Assembly (NCBI GenBank): GCA_040389065.1
Contig: JAZKAR010000001.1
Coordinates: forward strand, 62,001-126,000
From: JAZKAR01 sp040389065
Lineage (GTDB): Bacteria > Pseudomonadota > Gammaproteobacteria > Burkholderiales > Casimicrobiaceae
Direction of reading: 5' to 3'
Length of the DNA stretch: 64,000 nt
Below are positions 27,119 through 36,793 of this stretch, in pieces. The notes under the pieces were generated by a model that ran no database searches, was not told the DNA's origin, and saw only the letters and a list, made by a program, of their open reading frames with translations. How positions within the stretch are numbered: position 1 is the stretch's first letter; every line of letters starts with the position of its first letter. The position numbers were made by a program, and so were the translations under genes.

Positions 27119-27361
27119 TATGGCCATGTAAAGCGTTTTTATTTGAATTAACCATTTTTCTTTATAATGTATTTATATAAATATTTTAATTCATGTAGCT
27201 CATGATGATTTGATTCTCCCTCTTGTTAAAAGAGGAAGATGAATGCTGTTTATTACATTTAATAAAACCATATTGCAGTCTTGATTGCTTTTTAGCTCAA
27301 TAGACTTTATTCTATTTATATTGCCTTCGGTTAAATGGGGCCATTTTACGTAAGCACTCCG

Positions 27362-28474
27362 CTAAAAAGGTAGCAACATCGCTTTTAAATCGTTATTATT
27401 TTGTAATAAGAAATTTTGCACACATTTACGTATAGGTGCTGGCAAACCAATTTCAGCAAGCTCTTCGTACTTTTTCCAGGCATAGTTCTTAGGTAAATGT
27501 TGGACAGCATCTGTTTCAAATGAAGCTACGGTAACAAAGCAAGGTTTTAAATATAAGCGGTAATGGCTAAATGTATGGGAGAATGTTTCACCCCATTGCA
27601 ATAAGACATTTTTTAATCCCCAGCTGTCTAATAATTCGTAAATATCTTTTTCACTTGTTTGAGCCTCTAGCTCAGGAAAACTCCAAAGACCTTTCCATAC
27701 TCCTGATCGAGTGCGATACTCGAGCATCATATGATCTGAGATAGAAATAATCAAAATCTGCAAAAAACGCTCGGGAATAATCTTTGAAGGCCGGGGGGTA
27801 GGAAGCTCATGTACTTTATGTTGATTAAACGCTATGCAATCGCTATTAAGGGGGCATTGGCCACATAAAGGCTTAGTACGTTTACATAGTGTTGCGCCAA
27901 AATCCATCATGCCTTGTGTATAGGCTGGCATATCTGAGGCAGAGTCTGGTAATCGTGCTGTGGCCTCTTCCCATAACTGTAGCTCTACTATTCGGTCTCC
28001 AGGAAATCCTTGAATGCCAGCGTGTCTTGCCAACACACGCTTAACGTTGCCATCTAAAATAGCCACTCGCTCATTAAAACAAAAGCTTGCAATAGCAGCG
28101 GCTGTAGAACGACCAATACCTGGCAAAGCCATTAATCCTTCAGAAGTTTGAGGAAAATGACCGAGGTAATCATTCACGACTACTTGAGCAGCACGATGCA
28201 AATTTCTGCCTCGCGAGTAATACCCTAACCCTGCCCATTGCGCTAAAACTTCTTCTTCAGTTGCATTCGCTAAATCATAGACAGTGGGAAAAAGCTTCAT
28301 AAAACGCTGATAATAAGCCAATACGGCAGCGACTTGCGTTTGCTGCAACATGACTTCAGAAACCCAAACACGATAGGGATCTTGTGTTTTTTGCCAAGGC
28401 AAATGATGACGGCCCGCTTGCGCTTGCCAGATAATTAAGCGATCTGCGAAGCTTAACGCTAGATTGGTTTGCAT
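27362..28474 (-). CDS. mutY: Adenine DNA glycosylase
   Basis: 370 residues. Removes adenine mispaired with 8-oxoguanine. Landmarks: catalytic Glu in WVSEVMLQQTQV, helix-hairpin-helix LMALPGIGRSTAAAIASF, catalytic Asp in ILDGNVKRVLAR, the 4Fe-4S cysteines in CKRTKPLCGQCPLNSDC, and a C-terminal NUDIX-like 8-oxoG recognition domain (~230-355). Complete and of usual length. It reads leftward, downstream of the ferredoxin-type reductase gene with a 9-bp gap, so the two may be co-transcribed. Confidence 0.95.
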   Translation of the reverse strand: MQTNLALSFADRLIIWQAQAGRHHLPWQKTQDPYRVWVSEVMLQQTQVAAVLAYYQRFMKLFPTVYDLANATEEEVLAQWAGLGYYSRGRNLHRAAQVVVNDYLGHFPQTSEGLMALPGIGRSTAAAIASFCFNERVAILDGNVKRVLARHAGIQGFPGDRIVELQLWEEATARLPDSASDMPAYTQGMMDFGATLCKRTKPLCGQCPLNSDCIAFNQHKVHELPTPRPSKIIPERFLQILIISISDHMMLEYRTRSGVWKGLWSFPELEAQTSEKDIYELLDSWGLKNVLLQWGETFSHTFSHYRLYLKPCFVTVASFETDAVQHLPKNYAWKKYEELAEIGLPAPIRKCVQNFLLQNNNDLKAMLLPF

Positions 28475-28483
28475 GTTGTATGT

Positions 28484-29524
28484 TTATAAATTTGGCGCTA
28501 ATGTTTCTGCAGGGGCTGCTAAAACAAAAGGATCTGCAAAAAATGCGTAAGAAGGTAATTTTGCTTGCTCAGTAAATTCTTTTCGAGCTGCATCAACCAT
28601 CAATGGAGAACCGCAGGCATAGACCTCATACCCTGAAATATCTTTAAAATCTTCGAGCACTGCTTTATGCACAAAACCAGTACGCCCTTTCCAATCATCT
28701 TGTTCTTTAGGCTCTGATAATACCGGTATAAACGTAATATGAGGATGCTGCTGCTGCCAGCTGCTTGCTCGCTCAGCACGGTATAAGTCAACGAGACTTC
28801 TCGCTCCCCAATACAGAATAATAGGCCGCGTCCACCCTTTATCAATGCTATCTTCTACCATAGATTGAATAGGTGCAAAACCAGTTCCGCCTGCTATACA
28901 AATAATAGGCTTATCACTACTATCATTCAATGCAAACCCGCCCAGAGGCCCTTCAAAACGAATAATTTCCTTACCTTTATACGTTGTAAAAACGGTATCA
29001 GTAAAGAACCCACCAGGGATATGTCGAATATGAAGCTCTAATAGATCTCCATTTTTAGGCGTATTTGCCAAAGAAAAACTTCGACGGCGACCATCGCGTA
29101 GCAAAATATCAATATATTGCCCTGCCCAAAAATCTAGTTTATCGTTATTGGGTAATTTTAATTGCAGTATAGCTACATCGGGCGCCGCTTTTTCAAACGT
29201 TTCTACCCTACAAGGCAATTTTCTAACTGGCTTATCAGAGGCATGCCTTACACTTTCAACTTGTACCACTAAACTTTCAGAAAGTGGTTTCGCACAGCAC
29301 AAGAGTGCAAATCCTTCTGTTTTTTCTTTTTCTGTAAGAGTTTCAGGCTGATATACTCCATAATCTACTGCACCCTCAACAATTTTTGCTTTGCAACTTC
29401 CACACGAGCCATTTCGGCAGCTATGCGGTAATATCAGATAAGCATCCTGGGCTGCTTCAAGCACAGTTTGATTTGCTGTGCAGTTAAATTGATGATTAGT
29501 CGACTGGAGGGTTACTTGGCTCAT
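28484..29524 (-). CDS. 2Fe-2S ferredoxin/flavin NAD(P)H oxidoreductase (AscD/CDP-6-deoxyglucoseen reductase-like)
   Basis: 346 residues. An N-terminal plant-type ferredoxin domain has CRNGSCGSCKAKI with a fourth Cys in LLCCAKP; then an FAD-binding domain (RRRSFSLANTP), then an NAD-binding domain (ICIAGGTGFAPIQSM ... YACGSPLMVDAARKEF). This layout is shared by CDP-6-deoxy-delta-3,4-glucoseen reductase homologues, phenol hydroxylase and methane-monooxygenase reductases. The true electron acceptor is unknown; many betaproteobacteria carry this gene as a housekeeping orphan. I chose the ATG at 29524 over a GTG nine bases upstream on weak grounds. Probably co-transcribed with mutY. Confidence 0.85.
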   Translation of the reverse strand: MSQVTLQSTNHQFNCTANQTVLEAAQDAYLILPHSCRNGSCGSCKAKIVEGAVDYGVYQPETLTEKEKTEGFALLCCAKPLSESLVVQVESVRHASDKPVRKLPCRVETFEKAAPDVAILQLKLPNNDKLDFWAGQYIDILLRDGRRRSFSLANTPKNGDLLELHIRHIPGGFFTDTVFTTYKGKEIIRFEGPLGGFALNDSSDKPIICIAGGTGFAPIQSMVEDSIDKGWTRPIILYWGARSLVDLYRAERASSWQQQHPHITFIPVLSEPKEQDDWKGRTGFVHKAVLEDFKDISGYEVYACGSPLMVDAARKEFTEQAKLPSYAFFADPFVLAAPAETLAPNL

Positions 29525-29641
29525 TTTCAGCACTCACGGAAACAAAAATACGCCAGAAAAAAACTTTATCCGGCAGATTGCAGATTGTATCTTAATTCTT
29601 GGATACGGCGTTCTTCTCTATGCTCGATTAATACGTCTAGT

Positions 29642-30550
29642 ATGCTTGCTCCTACTTCCAAAAAGTATTTTTCCCTTTTAAAATCTTCGTCTTCTTTTAA
29701 AACTTACCGGCTATTGATTGTAGGATTTGGCGACATTGCCCATCGGCTTGCTGGTTATCTGAATACTTCCATTAATATTTGCGCTTATTCCCGCTCATCG
29801 CCTAATCTTTCTAATGTAAGATGGAAAAGTGTAAACCTTGACCACATTACAAAACTTCCAAAACATGCTTTTACGGGAATGATTTATTTAGCTCCCCCTC
29901 CTTCAACTGGAGATAAAGACACACGAATTAAACGTTTTTTGGCAGGATTCCATTCAAATCGTTCAGTTTATGTGAGCACAACTGGCGTTTATGGTGATCA
30001 AGCAGGGTTATGGATTGATGAAACTCAACCAATCAAACCTCAAACACCACGAGCGCAACGCCGTGTTGATGCTGAACGCATCTTTCGTAAATGGGGGAAA
30101 TTTTATGGCAGACATGCCATGATTTTACGCAGCCCTGGTATTTATGCTGCCGATCGTTTACCTATTGAGCGTTTGAAGGCTAAAACTCCGGCATTAAATA
30201 AAGAGGAAGATGTTTATAGTAATCATATTCATGCCGATGATTTAGCTCGATTATGTTGGCTAACCCTGTTTCGTGGGCGTTCACAGCGTATTTATAATGC
30301 TTGTGATCATACTCAGATGTATATGGGCGAGTATTTTGATACCGTTGCTTATGCATTTAAGTTACCCTTGCCTCTCCGGGTATCTCGCCAAGAACTGGCT
30401 GCCCAAGTATCTGCCATGCAACTTTCTTTTATGCAAGAATCACGCCGTATTAAAAATGAGCGAATTCTAAATGAATTGGGATTTGTATTTCATTATCCTC
30501 ATCTTGAAAATTGGTTACTTAAAACCGCCTCACAAAAAACAATTACCTAA
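29642..30550 (+). CDS. NAD(P)-binding SDR/epimerase-like protein (YeeZ-type)
   Basis: About 302 residues. The Rossmann motif is LLIVGFGDIAHRLAGYL near the N-terminus; later STTGVYGDQAGLWIDE and the extended-SDR-like segment SNHIHADDLARLCWLTL. This suits the YeeZ/WcaG-type sugar epimerase-like proteins of unknown substrate. The open frame extends upstream to 29468 and would overlap the divergent reductase gene; I chose ATG 29642, though no strong ribosome site precedes it, so the start is uncertain. The catalytic YxxxK is not obvious, so it may not be a classical reductase. The neighbour downstream is convergent. Confidence 0.75.
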   Translation: MLAPTSKKYFSLLKSSSSFKTYRLLIVGFGDIAHRLAGYLNTSINICAYSRSSPNLSNVRWKSVNLDHITKLPKHAFTGMIYLAPPPSTGDKDTRIKRFLAGFHSNRSVYVSTTGVYGDQAGLWIDETQPIKPQTPRAQRRVDAERIFRKWGKFYGRHAMILRSPGIYAADRLPIERLKAKTPALNKEEDVYSNHIHADDLARLCWLTLFRGRSQRIYNACDHTQMYMGEYFDTVAYAFKLPLPLRVSRQELAAQVSAMQLSFMQESRRIKNERILNELGFVFHYPHLENWLLKTASQKTIT

Positions 30551-30558
30551 TCTATAGC

Positions 30559-30984
30559 TCACGGCAATATAACAGCCGCACAATACTCTTCAAGTAGACT
30601 GGCGAGCTTCTTAAATTGTGGGCCTACTGAAGATTTAGTCATATATCCTGCAATATTTTCATCATACGCTTGTGTACGATCTTGATCAGAATCTGAGGTA
30701 GTCAACACAAAAACAACTGAGTCACGAAATTGTATGTCTGCGCGTAATGCCTGTAAAAACTCAAACCCATTCATCTGCGGCATATTAAGGTCTAGAAGAA
30801 TAAGAAAAGGCTTCGTAATAGTTCGCTCCGGATGATTATTTCGAAGGATATCGAAAGCAACCACCCCATTTTCTGCTGGAATGATTTTACAATCAATCAT
30901 ATTTTTTTGAAAGCTTCGAGTAACTGCCTCTATTGCTACATCATCATCATCTACCAATAAAACATGCAACGTTGGCCTAACCAT
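30559..30984 (-). CDS. Single-domain response regulator (Rcp1/CheY-like)
   Basis: About 141 residues, receiver domain only, with acidic residues DDDD near 12-15 and phospho-acceptor D65 (LILLDLNMPQMNG), then VLTTSDSDQDRTQAYD and K in YMTKSS. This is the Rcp1-type receiver usually paired with a PAS kinase. The ATG at 30984 follows GGAGAG by seven bases and overlaps the end of the upstream kinase gene by 8 bp, indicating a coupled kinase/regulator pair. It lacks an output domain, so it probably acts by protein contact or as a phosphate sink. Confidence 0.9.
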   Translation of the reverse strand: MVRPTLHVLLVDDDDVAIEAVTRSFQKNMIDCKIIPAENGVVAFDILRNNHPERTITKPFLILLDLNMPQMNGFEFLQALRADIQFRDSVVFVLTTSDSDQDRTQAYDENIAGYMTKSSVGPQFKKLASLLEEYCAAVILP

Positions 30985-32767
30985 CAAGATCTCTCCTTGC
31001 AAAACGTGGCCACCAGAATTTAAATGTTGATCCACGCACACCATCCGTAGATTCCAATATAATTCGGCCACCGTGACACTCCACCATCCGCTTGGTTACA
31101 GCCAAGCCAATACCGGAACTATCGTCTTTTTTCGTCGCCAGCGTTTGAAATAGCTTGAAAACACGCTCATGAGCGACTTGCGGAATACCCGGCCCATCAT
31201 CTGTTACTGTAAATATACAGTAACTTCCTGCTTCTTCAACCTTAATTTCAATGCGCCCCTCAGAACGATCATGATGTTTAATAGCATTACTGATCAAATT
31301 TCTTAATACCGTTTCAAGAGGAGTTTGAACTGCGCGAAATGGAGCACTACTATTAGTAATGACAATTTCAAAGCCAGACGGAGGCGCTTGCATCTCTACT
31401 AAAGCATCAATTAATTCCTTAGGATGAATAAGTGTTAACTCAGTAGCAGCACGCCCTGCTCGTGAATATGACAATAAATCGGTAATTAATCGCTCCATGC
31501 GCCTTATACGTACACCAATGCGATCTAAGTTATGCTGGATATCAGGATGAATGTTGTCGCCTAGATCTTCTGTAATAAATAATACAAGATCTGCAATACC
31601 CCGTAAGGGAGATTTAAGATCATGAGAAGCAACTGCTGTGAACTCCTCAAGATTAGTATTCGCTTGTTTAAGTTCTAGCTCTAGCTTTTTACGTACTGTA
31701 ATATCTGTAACAGCAGCAATTATCATCATGCCTTGCTCTGTTTCAAGCGGATTCAAGCCGATCTCAACCGGAAACTCTCTGCCATCTTTATGCAGTGCTG
31801 TTAAATCTCGACCAGCGCCCATGGTACGCAACTCTGGCTTAGCGTGATAACCCTCACGAAATTTTGGATGCCCTTCTCGGTAACGTTCTGGTAGCAATAT
31901 TTCTATGGGTTGCCCTAATAATTCGTCAGGTTCATAGCCAAAAAGACGGTTTAATTGGGCATTCGCTAGCACTATTTTACCTTCTGTGTTTACCATTACC
32001 TTTCCATAAGGAGAGGCCTCAATAATCCTACGAAAGTTATTATTTGCTTTAATAAGCGAAGCATCGCGCGATTCTATATGGTTTAGCATTTGGTTAAAGG
32101 CATCGGTTAAAAAACCAATTTCATCGTGACCATATTTTTTCGCCCTTAACTTATACGGTTGTGTTGCATGATCTCCATGATGAATCATGCCTTCCGCTAC
32201 GCGAGCAATTTCTAAGAGAGGAGTAGAAATAAACGTTTGTAGTCTTGATGCAACCAATACACCAATAATTAATGATCCTACAACCACCATTAAGATAATG
32301 ACGCCATAACTAAGAAATCGTACAGTCAGTTGGAGGTTACTTCGCAAATACACGGTACCTATTTGCTTTCCATCTTCTTTAATTACATGAACTAGACTGA
32401 TACTATCATCAACTATCTGAATATTTTCCACCAAAGACGGAGGCACATTATCTTCATCATTTATTCCATATTGAGCAAAAATCTTTCCATTGGTCTCATA
32501 AATTCTAGCTTCTGTAATAGAAGGTTTTGCTCTTAATGCAAATAAATACTCTGCTGCTGCTTTGCGGTCATTAAACGTTAGCGCAGCTGTGCTAATAGAA
32601 CCAATAATTTCAGCCTGTGCTTTCAAATCTGTTTTTTTAAGCTCAATATAGGTCATTGAATCGTAGACCATGATCGCAGCTGAAGCGACTAATAAAGATA
32701 CGCTGATGCTCAAAATCATCAGTGTAAGCAGTTTTTTATAAATAGGTAAATCGTATACCCACTTCAC
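30977..32767 (-). CDS. CHASE8-HAMP-PAS sensor histidine kinase
   Basis: 596 residues. TM1 at ~12-34, a periplasmic CHASE8-type sensor ~35-145 (ISTAALTFNDRKAAAEYLFAL is characteristic), TM2 ~152-173, HAMP ~174-232, PAS ~242-358, HisKA with H382 in ASHDLKSPLRG, and an ATPase domain (NLISNAIKHHD, DDGPGI, SSGIGLAVTKRMVE). CHASE8 is the sensor of the diguanylate cyclase YfiN/TpbB, whose repressor is periplasmic YfiR; the gene just upstream encodes a YfiR protein. Here the output is a kinase instead of GGDEF. It overlaps yfiR by 4 bp and the downstream receiver by 8 bp. Confidence 0.88.
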   Translation of the reverse strand: MKWVYDLPIYKKLLTLMILSISVSLLVASAAIMVYDSMTYIELKKTDLKAQAEIIGSISTAALTFNDRKAAAEYLFALRAKPSITEARIYETNGKIFAQYGINDEDNVPPSLVENIQIVDDSISLVHVIKEDGKQIGTVYLRSNLQLTVRFLSYGVIILMVVVGSLIIGVLVASRLQTFISTPLLEIARVAEGMIHHGDHATQPYKLRAKKYGHDEIGFLTDAFNQMLNHIESRDASLIKANNNFRRIIEASPYGKVMVNTEGKIVLANAQLNRLFGYEPDELLGQPIEILLPERYREGHPKFREGYHAKPELRTMGAGRDLTALHKDGREFPVEIGLNPLETEQGMMIIAAVTDITVRKKLELELKQANTNLEEFTAVASHDLKSPLRGIADLVLFITEDLGDNIHPDIQHNLDRIGVRIRRMERLITDLLSYSRAGRAATELTLIHPKELIDALVEMQAPPSGFEIVITNSSAPFRAVQTPLETVLRNLISNAIKHHDRSEGRIEIKVEEAGSYCIFTVTDDGPGIPQVAHERVFKLFQTLATKKDDSSGIGLAVTKRMVECHGGRIILESTDGVRGSTFKFWWPRFARRDLDG

Positions 32768-33324
32768 TGCACTTTTCCTCTAACATTTCTAGCGACACTC
32801 AATAATTTTGAGCTTATCTTCAGCTCAGCTCTATTAACAGCATCAAGATCAACGTCAAAACGCACTTTATTATTATTGAGTGTAAAGTTAATCATTACAC
32901 CAGGAAGAGAAGGCTCAAACTCACCTATCGTTAAAACACCATTTAGACCTGCAATCATAGCATTTAGATTTTGCTGTTCAGATTTGCTAATAAATAAAAT
33001 GTGAACATCTTGCGGTTGCTGCCCATGGTTAAAACGGCGAATAACCAAGGGTCTGCCATTAATAGTATGCCCTTGAATGATTTGTTCAAGCTTAATGCCA
33101 AAAGGGTCCTCTCCCACAACTCCAACCATCAACGGTGATGTAGGCTCCAAAAAGGTATTGGGTGGCCACTCTACGAATGAACCAAACTTAAATAAATAAG
33201 CTGCTTTAACAGAATACTCGAGCGACTCTTCAGTAGGAGTATTTTGAGCAACTGACTGACTAAGGGTACCTAACATCAGACACGATACAAAAACAGGAAA
33301 TACTACCCTATGCGTATGTAGCAT
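32764..33324 (-). CDS. yfiR: YfiR family periplasmic regulator (DUF4154)
   Basis: About 186 residues. Signal peptide ~1-25 (FVSCLMLGTLSQSVAQ). The mature part begins with SVKAAYLFKFGSFVEWP, the family hallmark, then VGVVGEDPFGIKLEQI, GRPLVIRRFN and VHILFISKSE, and ends KISSKLLSVARNV. YfiR binds and restrains the CHASE8-bearing YfiN in Pseudomonas; here the adjacent partner is a CHASE8 kinase. I chose the ATG at 33324, two bases after the TonB-receptor stop; an ATG at 33339 overlapping the receptor gene is an alternative. It keeps the order receptor, YfiR, kinase, receiver in one probable operon. Cysteines found in Pseudomonas YfiR are not conserved here. Confidence 0.85.
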   Translation of the reverse strand: MLHTHRVVFPVFVSCLMLGTLSQSVAQNTPTEESLEYSVKAAYLFKFGSFVEWPPNTFLEPTSPLMVGVVGEDPFGIKLEQIIQGHTINGRPLVIRRFNHGQQPQDVHILFISKSEQQNLNAMIAGLNGVLTIGEFEPSLPGVMINFTLNNNKVRFDVDLDAVNRAELKISSKLLSVARNVRGKVQ

Positions 33325-33326
33325 TT

Positions 33327-35252
33327 TTAAAATTTCCATGTTGATTTAATAAAAATGCTACGCTCAACCTCACTTCGGTTATTAGCTGTACCAAACTCAG
33401 GATGCTGGTTATCAAAAAGATTTTGAGCAACGAGAGCAAGCCCCCATTTTGGAGTCGGTTTCCAACCCAAGCGAAAATTAAATGCGGTATAAGAAGGAAC
33501 AGCAGGACTAGGCAGGGCACTGATATAGCGTACCATTGAATCAAACTCTATGTTGTAAGGCAAATTCAATGAGGACTGTAATGAAAATTGATGTTTAGGG
33601 TCATTGCCTTCTGCCGCAACACCTGCAGGATTATAGTTATCTGCTGGCAATGTAAGATGCTTTTCAATATAAACATATCCCATATGCACGCGCCAACTTT
33701 GCGTTAACTGAAGATCGCCCCATAACTCAACACCCTGCCCTGTACCCTCCATTCGGTTGGCAAAGAAAAGTACTCCTCCACTATCGCGTTCAATACTACG
33801 TATTTTTTTGTAGTCGTTATAGAAAATAGTAGTAGATAAAGTAAAACGTGAAGCAAGCTGACCACGATAACCTAGTTGATATGCAGTCAAAACTTCAGAG
33901 GTAAAATTAGATCCGCCTGCCAAAAAAGGAGATGCAGGCGGTGCTGGAGCATATATATCCCTATCAATACGCGAAGGCGCCCGAACAGCATGCGAAATAC
34001 CTCCCCATAGTTGATGCTTGTCATTAACTGACCAAGATAACCGTGCATCAGGCTGTATATCAAGACCTGAATAATTATTATGTTCAAATTTTGTACCTAA
34101 ACTTAATTTTAAAGTATTCGCGATAAGATCAATTTGATCTTGTACAAAAAGATTTGCATTTTTAAGATGGGCATGCTCAGGTAAAAATGCAAAGGTTAGA
34201 CCATTTTGAACCTTGTCGTCAGCATACCGGTAGCCTCCACCCCATAAAATTTCGTGCTGCCCTACTCTGAACTGGTGCTGTGCATCAATATCAATAGTAT
34301 CAAGTGATTCGCTCCAAGAGCCTGGATACTCACGCTTCGTATGATCAATATATGTTTTAACTTGCACATGCCCATTGTCGAGTTTTCGATTCCATCTTCC
34401 TAGAAGATTAGCTCCCTCAACTCGCCTGTCGTCATTCAATCTCTGTTCGCTAGAGCCGCTATACAGATCTCCTTGTAGCGTCCATGTTTGTTGTTTATCG
34501 CTTGAATTATCTATACGAAAGCCGCCTTGAGCGCCTTTCCATGAGTCTTGCAATACACCTCCCGCGGCATTCACAGAAGCACCGCGATCAAACTGTTTAG
34601 CATAAAATCGGTAATCCATACCACCAGTGGTTTTTCCACCTTGCCGAACGCCTATGCCCTTTTCTTCACTGCCTAAAGCTGTTGTTACAAGTGTTCCCTG
34701 TGTGTCAGCAGCATTACGTGTAATGATATTAATAACACCATTTACTGCATTGGCTCCCCACAACGTTGCACCAGGCCCACTAATTACTTCGATACGCTCT
34801 ATATCTTCCATTAAGGTATCTTGCACGTCCCAAAACACACCTGAATAAAGCGGCGTATAAACGCTACGACCATCTAATAAAACTAATAATTTATTGGTCG
34901 TTGTCGTATTAAAACCGCGTGAAGAAATCGCGTATGCATTAGAAGCTGTGTGCGCCACTTGAAGGTTAGGCGCTAATCGCAAGGCTTCAGGAATACTCGT
35001 AGCTCCTGAGCGGCGAATTTCTTCTTGTGTGATCACATAAATAGAAGCAGCAGCTTCACGTAGCTTTTGGGAAGATTTAGAAACAGATGTAATTTCAATA
35101 TCGCCCAAATCCTCTAGGCTCAGCTCAACAAGCTTAGATCTTTCTGCCATATTGCCATGCGCTTGAGTTAACAAACTCATGCTTATAACTGTTGGTATCA
35201 GTAATTGTTTGAAAATAGAAATACCGTGCTTTTTATCATTTCTACTTATCAT
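33327..35252 (-). CDS. TonB-dependent outer-membrane receptor
   Basis: 641 residues. Signal peptide ~1-33, then a TonB-box-like stretch (DIEITSVSK), plug domain (ASIYVITQEEIRRSGATSIPEALRLAPN ... WGANAVNGVINIITRNA), and a 22-strand-type barrel ending in the C-terminal Phe of TWKF. Ligand unknown: no siderophore, haem or cobalamin genes adjoin and I see no Fur box in its 280-bp upstream region. Plug features resemble the receptors that sit upstream of YfiR/DUF4154 genes. It heads the apparent four-gene operon, so it may feed an outer-membrane signal to the YfiR/CHASE8 kinase. Its ATG follows GAGGGG. Confidence 0.9.
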   Translation of the reverse strand: MISRNDKKHGISIFKQLLIPTVISMSLLTQAHGNMAERSKLVELSLEDLGDIEITSVSKSSQKLREAAASIYVITQEEIRRSGATSIPEALRLAPNLQVAHTASNAYAISSRGFNTTTTNKLLVLLDGRSVYTPLYSGVFWDVQDTLMEDIERIEVISGPGATLWGANAVNGVINIITRNAADTQGTLVTTALGSEEKGIGVRQGGKTTGGMDYRFYAKQFDRGASVNAAGGVLQDSWKGAQGGFRIDNSSDKQQTWTLQGDLYSGSSEQRLNDDRRVEGANLLGRWNRKLDNGHVQVKTYIDHTKREYPGSWSESLDTIDIDAQHQFRVGQHEILWGGGYRYADDKVQNGLTFAFLPEHAHLKNANLFVQDQIDLIANTLKLSLGTKFEHNNYSGLDIQPDARLSWSVNDKHQLWGGISHAVRAPSRIDRDIYAPAPPASPFLAGGSNFTSEVLTAYQLGYRGQLASRFTLSTTIFYNDYKKIRSIERDSGGVLFFANRMEGTGQGVELWGDLQLTQSWRVHMGYVYIEKHLTLPADNYNPAGVAAEGNDPKHQFSLQSSLNLPYNIEFDSMVRYISALPSPAVPSYTAFNFRLGWKPTPKWGLALVAQNLFDNQHPEFGTANNRSEVERSIFIKSTWKF

Positions 35253-35536
35253 ACGGTTTGCCCCTCAATATTTTATTGGGAGATTTCTCGAAAAAAATTT
35301 CTCGCACCTACAATATTGTTTCAATCATAAAATATTGAAATGTGAGCAAAGTTTTTTTCTAGACATCTCCTTTAATACTTGTCGATCTATTTCAATCAAA
35401 CTAGGACTTCTGTAGAGCCGTTCTAACTGCTTTATAGTGTTTCTCGATAGGTACGTGTTTATGTAAGTTTGATGGAATTCGGTAAATTAGGTAACCGCAT
35501 TGCACCCTATCGACTTTTTAAAATGATTCTTTAGCT

Positions 35537-36793
35537 TCAGATGATCGCAAAGGGTTTTTCATTCTGCTTGATAGGTAACCAGATCCTGAAGGTTGATCCT
35601 TTACCAACATCGCTGGTCACTTCAATACGCCCTTGATGTTTTTTTATAATATTATAAGAAAGTGATAATCCCAGCCCCGTACCCTTACCAACTGGCTTTG
35701 TCGTAAAAAAAGGATCAAAAATTCTATTCAATATGCTCGATTCAATACCGGTACCCGTATCAGCAATATCAATCCAGACTTCTTGTTCTTTTGTTCCTGT
35801 TCGAACAGTAATCTCACCATGCTCAGGAATAGATTGCCCCGCATTGATCAGTAAATTCATAAAAACTTGATTAATTTCTCCTGCGAAACATTCTACCTCT
35901 GGCAAACTTCCGTATTCTTTGATGATCGTAGCTTTATATTTCAGCTCATGTAAAACAATATTGAGCGTACTGTCTAACCCTTGATGAATATCTGTAAACT
36001 GCCATTTTGTTTCATCAACATGAGCAAAATTCTTCAAATTCTGTATGATTGTTTTAACTCTTAGTAATCCATCGGTTGATTCAGTCATCAAACAGAAAGC
36101 ATCGCTTCTTACATAATCTAGTTCTACTTTTTGCTTAATTTCTTCAATCTGTATAGGATCTAACTGCTGCTCATACGCCTCTATAACTTCTACTAAAGAA
36201 GCTAAATACTTTTCTAGGCTATGCATGTTGGAAATAACAAAACTGATAGGATTATTAATCTCATGGGCGATGCCTGCAGCTAATTGCCCAATAGCAGCCA
36301 TTTTTTCTGATTGCAGTAACTGAAATCGGGCCTCTTCTAATCGCTGATTCACAATTCTTAGATTCTGCTCAGCTAAATCACGTACGCGCTCATGGCTTTT
36401 GCGCAAATCTTCTTCCATGATGAATCGTTGTCTTGCATGGCGAATAGCTCGCATCAAACGTCGAGGATTAATCTCATCTTTGAGTAAAAAATCTTGTACG
36501 CCGCTTTCCAAGCATTTATCTGCTAGCTCTAAATCCTCATAGCCACTTAACATGATAATAGCGGCACTCATGGTTTCATTTAGCCGCATTTTATTCAAAA
36601 TTTGTAAACCATCGAAATCAGGCAAAATAAAATCAAGCAAAATAGCATCAAAATATTGCTCGGCCATTAACCTTAACCCTTCTTCGCCTGTTTCAGCCTG
36701 GGTTATATGGAATGTAAACTCTAAAGAATGATTGAGTGCTCTTATAGCAGCAAGGCGGTCAACTTCATCATCATCGATTAGCAATATTCGCAT
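35537..36793 (-). CDS. Receiver-histidine kinase hybrid (N-terminal REC, soluble)
   Basis: 418 residues: a receiver domain at ~1-120 with D7-D9 and phospho-acceptor D54 (ILLDFILPDFDG), coiled coil ~125-160, HisKA with H177 in GIAHEINNPISFV, and ATPase domain (NQVFMNLLINAGQSI, DTGTGI, FDPFFTTKPVGKGTGLGLS). No membrane helix. Receiver first and kinase second suits a relay intermediate that is switched on by another kinase. The kinase half is very like that of the PAS kinase at 19361. It lies 284 bp upstream of the TonB-receptor operon on the same strand, a separate unit that may still cooperate with it. Confidence 0.9.
   Translation of the reverse strand: MRILLIDDDEVDRLAAIRALNHSLEFTFHITQAETGEEGLRLMAEQYFDAILLDFILPDFDGLQILNKMRLNETMSAAIIMLSGYEDLELADKCLESGVQDFLLKDEINPRRLMRAIRHARQRFIMEEDLRKSHERVRDLAEQNLRIVNQRLEEARFQLLQSEKMAAIGQLAAGIAHEINNPISFVISNMHSLEKYLASLVEVIEAYEQQLDPIQIEEIKQKVELDYVRSDAFCLMTESTDGLLRVKTIIQNLKNFAHVDETKWQFTDIHQGLDSTLNIVLHELKYKATIIKEYGSLPEVECFAGEINQVFMNLLINAGQSIPEHGEITVRTGTKEQEVWIDIADTGTGIESSILNRIFDPFFTTKPVGKGTGLGLSLSYNIIKKHQGRIEVTSDVGKGSTFRIWLPIKQNEKPFAII

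Noticed and set aside
27219..27235. CCTCTT/AAGAGG hairpin between the pentapeptide-repeat gene and mutY as a terminator
   Set aside because: Only a 6-bp stem with no T-run on either strand.
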